A stretch of DNA of 27,839 nt, taken from IMG/VR virus record IMGVR_UViG_3300002052_000030, positions 1 to 27,839 of that record. One strand, given 5' to 3'. Origin of the DNA: a virus. This document shows positions 1-6,972 of the stretch, piece by piece; the stretch's first letter is position 1; each line of letters begins with the position of its first letter. Made by a program: the position numbers and the translations under genes. The notes below the pieces were generated by a model. The model was not told the origin of the DNA. It saw only the letters and a list, made by a program, of their open reading frames with translations, and made no database searches.

Positions 1-3000
1 CGTCCGGAACCTTGCCGGGCATAGTCAAATGAGAACCGTCAAAGACGCGATCAACGTGTGCATTGTACCGGGCATTGTAAATTTCTTTCATGTCATCCTG
101 AACGCCTTCCGTTTCGGCTACCCAGGATTGAAAACGATCATGGATTTGACTCATTTTGTAAATGGCCGTATCAGTCGCCGCCTGATCGAACCATTTATTT
201 CCGTACGCGTCCCGCCTCCAAACTTTTGGAAACCCGCCGTTCAGGATATAATCCATGAGCTTGAAGAAATTTACGTCGCGGGTGCCCCATGTATCGGTAG
301 CATGATAGGACGATTCCCCCGCCTGTCGATTCCTGTTCGCGGCCGCATTGGAAGGCCCGGTCCAAACAATATTGAATTTGCCGATATCCGGGACATGATC
401 GATCTTGAAATTCCGAACGGTCCCTTCCATCATGTCGAGCATGAAATTTCGGATATGCTTGATCGGCATCCAGGCCGCGCCTATCCTGATTTTAATATCG
501 TGGATTGGAATATCTTCCGGTTGAATCATTTGGAGGGCATCGACATTTTCCTGGAATTTTTCGTCCGTCCGGGCGGCTTGAATAGCCGTCTTCAGCTTTC
601 GCTTGACGTTCCCGCTCAAATATTCATCGGCCGTCACATAACCGCGCTCGGGATCGTTGTAGATTTTTCCTTTCAGCCTGGCAACTACGTCGTCTCTCGA
701 TGCCCCGGTAAGTTGGCTGATAAATCCGAGATCCACGCGGCCTTTATAATTCAGCGAATAAACCAGGGCTTCCGTGATATCTTCGACCGATTCTGGCGGC
801 TTGACTTTAGCGATATAGTTTTCAGAGAAGATCGCTTCCTTGCCCTTGCTCGTTTCTTCGATTTCATCCCATTTTTCAAGCGCGAGCAATACACCGGCGT
901 CCGGGTCGTCAAAGATCGCCATGACGTTCTTGCGCGAATTGATCCATCCGAATTTTTTGACGAAATTATCGTATTGTGTGTTCAGGATTTTGCGGAATTT
1001 TTCGAGTTCATCTTTGGATACTTCGGCAATGTGTCCTCTTAGCAATTCTCGAATCGTATCCCGAATCGGAATAAGAGCCCTGATCCGCTTTGCCCGGTCT
1101 TTCTGTGTCGGCGTGCGTTCCTCATACTCGATCGGGGTGCCGCCGTCATTGATGTAAAGTTTTCCGTCCTGGCCAACATAATAGGCGCCGTCCTTAATAT
1201 CGCCAGCTTTCGGCATATTTTCGAGCAAGTTCAGTTCATGGTTGACCTGGATTTCCGTGTAAACGCCGTCCGGGAGTTTCTTGGTCGCTTCATCGATCTT
1301 TTCCCCGACATTCGTGTTGTCACCGATCGTCACGACTTGCTCGCCGTATCGACCCATTTGAACGCCCATAGTGCCAAGAACCATTTCGGGATGATCCTTG
1401 AAGTATTGGTTGATATCCCTCTCTGCCTTCCAAGTCGTTTCCCGTATTGTGCCGTCTTTATTGAGATAAGGTAGCTTTTCGCGGACTGTCTCGACGAACG
1501 GATTGTCCGGTATGGGCGTGAGATTGTCGCCCCGTTTTCTGAAAAAGCAGATGTCGCAGGCCGCCTCGGCTCCGACAAAGGTACCGTTCGGGAGACGGAT
1601 GGCCCCGACCAGCTCGGCCTCTTCGGAGAAAATTTGGCGAGCTTTCGCGTTGGCCTTATCCATGGTTCCGGTGGACGTAATGATCGCCATTAGGCCGCCG
1701 GGCCGGGTAAGATTCAAGGATTTATTGATGAAGTAATCGTGAATCCTGAACCGAAACGGATTATGCGTCCGGTCGTGCGGCTGCGAATCGCCGAAGGGCA
1801 CGTTCGATATTACCAGATCGTAGAAGTTTTCCGGCATGGACACATTCTCGAACCGGTCATTGATGATGCTCTGATTCTGGTAAAGCTGCTTGGCAATCCG
1901 GGCACTGATATTGTCCATCTCGATTCCGGTTAAACTGGAAATCTTGCGGAGCTCATCCGGCATAGTCCCGAACTCCAACCCGATACCTACCGATGGAGAA
2001 AGGATTCTGCCAGGCGTAAAGCCGAATTTGGCCAGGGTCCGGTAAATAGCGTCATAGACCGCGACCGGCGTATAGTAGGCGTCTATGGTACTTCGCCGTG
2101 CCGCTTCCAGTTCTTCGTTCGTGAGGACCTCCGCGACCATGTTTGCCCGGCTTTGCCAGGCCTCAGGCGGATAATGTTCCAGGGCCGGGCTGAGTGCCCC
2201 CCAACCGGAAAACTTGGCCAGCACCTTTTGTTCCTGGGGCGTGGCGAGCCGGTCTTCTTCCTCGATTCGTTTAAGGAGCCGAATGGCGCTTATGTTATCG
2301 GTAAATCGCTGGGCAATGCTGCGTTGGTCGAGGTTGTCTGTGGTGAGGATCGTGTGGTCGATTCGTCCGGCTGACTGAACGGCATCTGAGACTTCGGAAG
2401 TATCTTCAGTTCCGTCTCCGGTGGTAGGTAAATCCGCTCCGTCATCAGTAACTCCTTCGCCGCCTGGAAGTTCACCCCCTTCCTCGACACCAGGTCCGCC
2501 AGCCCCCTCCTCACCGACTCCTGCGCCTCGATCAGTGCCAGTCGATACTCCCCCACCTTCTTTAAATGTTTCACCATCTCGGGCCGATGACTCTCCCAAT
2601 GCCGCGCCGCCTGTCGTCCAATCGCTGATAACTGTTCCATCTTCCCCCACCTCTAAATACTGAGTTTTATCGGTCTTTTCATGAACGATCGGTTCCAGAC
2701 CGTATTTGATCACATCGTCCGGGTGTACGCTTTCTCCATATCCGATAGCGCCTTGGCCGGTAAAGCCTTCCTGTCTGTATTCGTCATCGAACGCCATGAC
2801 GCCCTGGGGCTGCATCTCTGGCGCCCGGGTGGTATCCCGATAGGCATACCAGTAAAGGCCGTCTTCCGATTGTTTTCCGGCATAGAGCGCCTTGTAAATA
2901 TCTTCCAGGGTATCCAGGACTTTTTGGACATTCTCTTTCGCCGAGAGATATTCCTGCAAGGTAACCGGAACATAATCCGGTTTCATGGTCGGCACGCCGT

Positions 3001-5353
3001 TCTCGTCCCAGGTCATGCCGTCGAAGAAGGCCTTGAACAACTCATTGAATCGGTCCCGTTCTTCTTCAGTCGGGTAGGCGCCGTGCTCCCGCCTGAAAAG
3101 TTCTTCCACTGCGCCGGATGCCACAAAAGCCGGATCGACCAGGTAGTAGTTTTCCTTTTCCAGGTTATCCGCAACGTAGGCCTCAAAAGCGCGGGCGAAC
3201 ATCTCGACCGGCTGTGACCAATATTTGCCTTGTTTCCCGCCATCCAGGCCGATTGCGTCCGTCCAGAACCTGGTTTTCGAGACGAACTCGCTTTCCCATT
3301 TATCCTTGATCCAGTTCTCGGCTTCCTTGAGCCGGTTCCGACCTTTCCTCGAGGTATAATGAATACCGCGCAAGAGGTCTTCGACGGTCTGCATCATACT
3401 GCTGAGGTCGTACTTGAATTTAAAGGCGTGCTTGAGGTCGTCGAACGGGTTGTAAGAACGGTATTCCTCATTCTCGTTGTTCTTCATGCTGACTTTAGAA
3501 TAAAAATCAAACCCGTGACCCCATTCATGGGCCAGGCTGCCATCCCCGTGTGTCTTGGTGAGATTGATCGTGTTGTCTTCCGGATGAAAAGTCGCTGCCG
3601 CTCTCCCTCCGCGCCCTCGGGCACCGTACATGATCCCGAGGCGCCTTTCCATGTTGTACGATGCCGCCTTGGCAGGAGCGCCGAGGATTTTCACCAGGTC
3701 ATAGAGCGAATCGAACGTAAGGTTCACGCTCTTCTGTCTGTGCGGGCCTTCCGTCCAGTTCCCGAACGCCACGGTACCAAGGCCGAACGTATCGATCAGG
3801 TCTTGTCCTGTTACGTTTTTACCTTTTCTCTCGGCACCATCCGTCTCGATATCGAAGATTTTTCGTCGTTCCCGGACTATCTTGAGATTCTTTTCCTCAT
3901 CGTTTTCTTTCTCAATCAGCCTGTCCGTCCACTTGGTGAGGATATTTTTCTGCATGATGAAGAGGCTGTATTTCACAATATCTGTATACGATTGACCCCA
4001 TTCGGTAAGGATGCCATCCAAGGTGCCGCTGGACAGATCGTAAAAGTTGACGATATTATCGAGTTTGCGGATTTCGTAATTCGATTCGTCAACCATCAGC
4101 CTGATTAGAGCGTCCCGCGCCTGAGAAATCGTCGTGCCGCTGGTAATCGCTTCGGCGAGCTGTTCCAGGGTCGCAATGTATTTCGCCGCCATCTTCCGGA
4201 CTTCTTCTTTTCCGGTAGGGCCGCTGAGAGCTTCCTGGATGGCGTCCTCGTAGCTTTTTCCCCACCCTTTTCGGCCCCCGAATTTCTTGCCGGCCCACTC
4301 GGTGAATCCGACAATGTCACGGCGCATGGCGTTAAACCATCGGGTCAGTCCAGGTGTAGCATCCTTGGATAATTCATTGGTAGGGATCAGGGTAGCCTTG
4401 ACCGTCATGCGTTGGAGGGCGGCCAGGACTTTTTTGGTATCTGTTTCGGTGATTTCCTTGTCCAGTTCGAGCGTGATCTTTTCGATCCTGTCTTCGGTAG
4501 ACATTCCCGCCCGTTTCCAGCGGCGCTCCCCGACATCTTTGAGTTTCTTGACTTTCTTTTTCTCTTTCTTGCCTTTTTCCTCTTCCCCGACGGCTTCTTC
4601 GAGTGTGGGCGCCTTGGCTCCTTCGGCTTCTTCTATTTCCGTTATGCCCTTCAATTCACGCATCCAGCGTGAGATATAAGGCTTGATGCCATTCCCGAAA
4701 TTGTTGACCAGGAATTGAACCAGGTCTTTCAGGTTCTTTCCGGCTTCTTTCCACTTTGCCAGGGCCGCCTCAAAGTGAGGCTTGGCCGCAGCGTAGGTTT
4801 TTTCGTCTATGGCGCCAGGGAACGTCCGAACAACACCTTTTCCTCCAAAGAGTTCGTAAAGTCCCGTAATGGCCTCATCGACGCCTTGCACGCCCGCCTT
4901 GGCAGCTTTCTTGGCAATATCGGACGCTTTCGGCACGGCGGGTTTTTCTGTCGGAGGCTTGGGCGCTGTCGGTGGTACCGGTGCGGCCCCTTCTTCCGCA
5001 ACGGCCGGCGCCGCAGCCTCTTCAACCGGAGCTATTTCTTCCGGTGCGGCTTCCTCAATCATCCGTTCAATTTCCTCGATAGGCGTCTCGGCGATTTCCG
5101 CTTCGATCGCGGACACTTCCGGCTTTGGCGGGACTTCGGGTTTTATGGGAGGTTTTTTGCCGGTTGCCTGTTTTACGATATCCGCTCGTTCTTGTTCGAG
5201 ATCCCGGATAATGTCTTCCACGGCTGACACATTGGCAATCTGAGCGTCAAATCCTTCCTTGCGATATTCGGCGGCGGCATTCCTGACTTGATTCTTTTCT
5301 TCATCAGAAAAAAGGTTCGTATGTAATTCCAGGCAATGACTTAAGCTGCTCAA
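1..5353 (-). CDS. Giant polyvalent phage protein, DarB-like (zincin-like + N6-methylase + pre-helicase region), 3' end outside window
   Basis: At least 1784 residues, open to the left edge. The start is TTG at 5353, overlapping the TGA of the upstream 68-residue gene, with GGAGG seven bases before it; no ATG fits as well. Order of parts: short N-terminus; Pro/Ala/Glu-rich linker (about 55-150); Lys/Glu-rich stretch near 255-285; a region with HEWGH at 609-613, resembling the zincin-like LPD1-type domain of phage polyvalent proteins; a Gly/Glu/Asp-rich linker (about 905-985); then a DarB-type methylase region with SPSVGIG near 1118 (SAM motif I) and NVPF at 1184-1187 (motif IV, normally NPPY). 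The last visible part ends in FDGSHLTMPG, which in DarB-like proteins lies just before the SNF2 helicase domain. Family knowledge: P1 DarB is packaged and injected to protect phage DNA from type I restriction. A similar role here, helped by its place after the internal virion genes, is inference. Confidence 0.85.
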   Translation of the reverse strand, partial: MSSLSHCLELHTNLFSDEEKNQVRNAAAEYRKEGFDAQIANVSAVEDIIRDLEQERADIVKQATGKKPPIKPEVPPKPEVSAIEAEIAETPIEEIERMIEEAAPEEIAPVEEAAAPAVAEEGAAPVPPTAPKPPTEKPAVPKASDIAKKAAKAGVQGVDEAITGLYELFGGKGVVRTFPGAIDEKTYAAAKPHFEAALAKWKEAGKNLKDLVQFLVNNFGNGIKPYISRWMRELKGITEIEEAEGAKAPTLEEAVGEEEKGKKEKKKVKKLKDVGERRWKRAGMSTEDRIEKITLELDKEITETDTKKVLAALQRMTVKATLIPTNELSKDATPGLTRWFNAMRRDIVGFTEWAGKKFGGRKGWGKSYEDAIQEALSGPTGKEEVRKMAAKYIATLEQLAEAITSGTTISQARDALIRLMVDESNYEIRKLDNIVNFYDLSSGTLDGILTEWGQSYTDIVKYSLFIMQKNILTKWTDRLIEKENDEEKNLKIVRERRKIFDIETDGAERKGKNVTGQDLIDTFGLGTVAFGNWTEGPHRQKSVNLTFDSLYDLVKILGAPAKAASYNMERRLGIMYGARGRGGRAAATFHPEDNTINLTKTHGDGSLAHEWGHGFDFYSKVSMKNNENEEYRSYNPFDDLKHAFKFKYDLSSMMQTVEDLLRGIHYTSRKGRNRLKEAENWIKDKWESEFVSKTRFWTDAIGLDGGKQGKYWSQPVEMFARAFEAYVADNLEKENYYLVDPAFVASGAVEELFRREHGAYPTEEERDRFNELFKAFFDGMTWDENGVPTMKPDYVPVTLQEYLSAKENVQKVLDTLEDIYKALYAGKQSEDGLYWYAYRDTTRAPEMQPQGVMAFDDEYRQEGFTGQGAIGYGESVHPDDVIKYGLEPIVHEKTDKTQYLEVGEDGTVISDWTTGGAALGESSARDGETFKEGGGVSTGTDRGAGVGEEGAGGPGVEEGGELPGGEGVTDDGADLPTTGDGTEDTSEVSDAVQSAGRIDHTILTTDNLDQRSIAQRFTDNISAIRLLKRIEEEDRLATPQEQKVLAKFSGWGALSPALEHYPPEAWQSRANMVAEVLTNEELEAARRSTIDAYYTPVAVYDAIYRTLAKFGFTPGRILSPSVGIGLEFGTMPDELRKISSLTGIEMDNISARIAKQLYQNQSIINDRFENVSMPENFYDLVISNVPFGDSQPHDRTHNPFRFRIHDYFINKSLNLTRPGGLMAIITSTGTMDKANAKARQIFSEEAELVGAIRLPNGTFVGAEAACDICFFRKRGDNLTPIPDNPFVETVREKLPYLNKDGTIRETTWKAERDINQYFKDHPEMVLGTMGVQMGRYGEQVVTIGDNTNVGEKIDEATKKLPDGVYTEIQVNHELNLLENMPKAGDIKDGAYYVGQDGKLYINDGGTPIEYEERTPTQKDRAKRIRALIPIRDTIRELLRGHIAEVSKDELEKFRKILNTQYDNFVKKFGWINSRKNVMAIFDDPDAGVLLALEKWDEIEETSKGKEAIFSENYIAKVKPPESVEDITEALVYSLNYKGRVDLGFISQLTGASRDDVVARLKGKIYNDPERGYVTADEYLSGNVKRKLKTAIQAARTDEKFQENVDALQMIQPEDIPIHDIKIRIGAAWMPIKHIRNFMLDMMEGTVRNFKIDHVPDIGKFNIVWTGPSNAAANRNRQAGESSYHATDTWGTRDVNFFKLMDYILNGGFPKVWRRDAYGNKWFDQAATDTAIYKMSQIHDRFQSWVAETEGVQDDMKEIYNARYNAHVDRVFDGSHLTMPGKVPD

Positions 5354-5556
5354 CTTATGACCTCCAAGAATGCCCGCATGAAGATGAGAAGTTCCTCTTC
5401 TTCCATGATGTATGAAAATGGTTTTTTAATGAATTGAGCGCCACCAAACTCTTCTTCCTCTGCTGCTGCTGTCCCATAATCAGGCCAAAAGTTGTCTGCA
5501 TAATAACTTTCTGCCCAATATGCAGTCGGCCAGTAGCCTGCCGTCAAGAGGGCCAT
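5350..5556 (-). CDS. Small Tyr/Trp-rich phage protein, 68 aa
   Basis: The N-terminal third carries tandem aromatic motifs (YWPTAYWAES, then YYADNFWPDYG), a pattern I recognise from small proteins in phage tail gene clusters. It is followed by an acidic EEEEF run and a hydrophobic C-terminal helix. AAGGGG lies seven bases before the ATG. The gene follows the repeat-bearing fibre-like gene after 12 bases, and its stop codon overlaps the TTG start of the giant gene, so the two are probably translationally coupled. Function is unknown; a minor virion part is a guess from position. Confidence 0.7.
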   Translation of the reverse strand: MALLTAGYWPTAYWAESYYADNFWPDYGTAAAEEEEFGGAQFIKKPFSYIMEEEELLIFMRAFLEVIS

Positions 5557-5568
5557 TTCTAATCCCCT

Positions 5569-6573
5569 TTAGCTGGCGTCTCTTGTACCAATGGCGGTTC
5601 TGTTTCCATTGATATCGACGGTCGCTGAAATTCTGTTTTTTGAATCTGCGATATCCCTGAAAACAATCGTGGCCGTTCCACCTCCTGATGATTTTCCCGT
5701 AAGCACAGAAAGGCAGAGCTTCAATGCCCCGGCAAGGGAAATTGCCGTTCCGTCATTGTCAACTTCCACCCCGGTTATGTCTGATACGGATATGTTGTTC
5801 AGTGCAGCGATTAGGCCAGGAACATCGTCCGTTTGCAATTCATCCGTATCAAGCAGGATATCGTCAACGATCCCGTCAATCGTATCGATCTTTCCCTCTA
5901 TGGTTGCCAAGGAACCTGGAATATCGTCTGTTTGAAGTTCGTTTGTGTCCACCAAGATAGTATCTACAATTCCGTCAATCGTGTCGATTTTACCATCGAT
6001 AGCCGCCAGGGCGGCCGGAGTATCGTCTGCCTGCAGCTCATTCGTGTCAGCAAGAATATCGTCAATCAGCAAATCGAGACGCCCGCCATTCGTCAAATCT
6101 GTCTGCAATTCGTTCGTATCTGTTAGGATCGCATTGATGTCTGCGCCATTATCGTTGGCCGTCTGGGGCGTTCCGTTGACCTCCATGACGTTTACATGAA
6201 AACCGGTCGGATCGGCCTGAGACTGCGTTTCCCATTCATTCACGATCGATGCCGCGAGCGTTGCAAGTGTGGCGGGCGTTACCAAATCTGTATAAATAAA
6301 CAAAGGATCAATATGGACGTTTGCCGTTGAACTGACTGCCTGAATTACGATAAAAGCGGCATCGGTTTCTGCCTGGCTTAAGCCGAACAGATAAACTCCG
6401 GGAGCATCTACGGCATCAAGTTGCGATGGATTAGTATCAGCGGTGGCCGCGCACGCACCGGCGTCCAAGGAAATCTGGGCAGTGATATTGGCAGAATCTC
6501 CCGTTTGAGGTGCTCCGGCGGCTGTATTCCAAGCATATACAGCCACTATCTGGCCTGCCACGTTCCTATACAT
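5569..6573 (-). CDS. Fibre-like structural protein with 33-residue repeats, 334 aa
   Basis: The first 95 or so residues look like a beta domain of the kind that begins many phage appendage proteins (MYRNVAGQIVAVYAW...). Residues about 149-255 hold repeats of a 33-residue unit with the core IL-x-DT-x-ELQ-x-DD followed by KIDTIDGIVD, in heptad-like spacing that suggests a trimeric coiled coil. A short C-terminal beta part ends in RISATVDINGNRTAIGTRDAS. I read it as a fibre or spike shaft protein, or a baseplate-upper-type protein; no receptor-binding or enzyme domain is evident. GGAG lies 11 bases before the ATG, inside the end of the 44-residue gene. Confidence 0.75.
   Translation of the reverse strand: MYRNVAGQIVAVYAWNTAAGAPQTGDSANITAQISLDAGACAATADTNPSQLDAVDAPGVYLFGLSQAETDAAFIVIQAVSSTANVHIDPLFIYTDLVTPATLATLAASIVNEWETQSQADPTGFHVNVMEVNGTPQTANDNGADINAILTDTNELQTDLTNGGRLDLLIDDILADTNELQADDTPAALAAIDGKIDTIDGIVDTILVDTNELQTDDIPGSLATIEGKIDTIDGIVDDILLDTDELQTDDVPGLIAALNNISVSDITGVEVDNDGTAISLAGALKLCLSVLTGKSSGGGTATIVFRDIADSKNRISATVDINGNRTAIGTRDAS
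5770..6130 (-). repeat. Coding tandem repeats, about 99 bases per unit
   Basis: Three to four imperfect copies encode IL-x-DT-x-ELQ-x-DD plus KIDTIDGIVD within the fibre-like protein. Copies 2 and 3 are nearly identical in protein; the outer copies are shorter or more diverged. The boundaries are approximate. Confidence 0.7.
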
Positions 6574-6579
6574 AAGACC

Positions 6580-6714
6580 TTATTCTCCTGTTATTTCCTT
6601 CGCAAGGATCTCTTGAATGCGACCGTTTATGGGGTTTCTTTCTATTTCGAACCGCCATTGCCTGGGTTTTGGATTTTCAGGCATAGCGATGATTTTTGCC
6701 GGTTGAACATTCAT
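6580..6714 (-). CDS. Small phage protein, 44 aa
   Basis: Short gene beginning MNVQPAKIIAMPENPKPRQW and ending KEITGE, then TAA. The ATG at 6714 overlaps the TGA of the upstream 86-residue gene (ATGA), and AGGAG immediately precedes it, so translation is probably coupled to that gene. It fills the gap to the fibre-like gene exactly (6 bases remain). The charged beta-type pattern, with one Trp and an RFEIERN segment, recalls very small proteins found in phage tail clusters. Function unknown. Confidence 0.6.
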   Translation of the reverse strand: MNVQPAKIIAMPENPKPRQWRFEIERNPINGRIQEILAKEITGE

Positions 6715-6971
6715 CTCCTGTAATTTCTGAAATATTGCTTCCGCAAGAACAAGAAGGGCCTTACTTTCAAGTTGTGCGTTTTTTCTATAACGTCCATGAT
6801 GGACAGGATTTTTTCTGCGTGATCAGGGGGTAATGGTTCCATGCTGCTCTTTTTGCAGGCCATTTTCATCTTTATCTGTCCGAATTTTACAGGATTTCCT
6901 GATTTATCCAGGACTTCCAGGCCTTTTTCCTTGTAGCGCCTTTCTATTTCGTTAATGGACATCTTTTTCAT
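6711..6971 (-). CDS. Small basic protein of unknown function, 86 aa
   Basis: Begins MKKMSINEIERRYKEKGLEV, one base after the stop of the 852-residue gene. GGGG lies seven bases before the first ATG; the second Met (codon 4) is a possible alternative start. The protein is Lys/Arg-rich and mostly helical in pattern, ending in RKQYFRNYRR. No known domain is recognised. The tight packing supports it being real. Confidence 0.6.
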   Translation of the reverse strand: MKKMSINEIERRYKEKGLEVLDKSGNPVKFGQIKMKMACKKSSMEPLPPDHAEKILSIMDVIEKTHNLKVRPFLFLRKQYFRNYRR

Positions 6972-6972
6972 G

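Noticed and set aside
3230-4108. Plus-strand frame of 292 codons opposite the giant gene
   Set aside because: Shadow of the giant frame, whose zincin-like and linker regions are recognisable on the minus strand.
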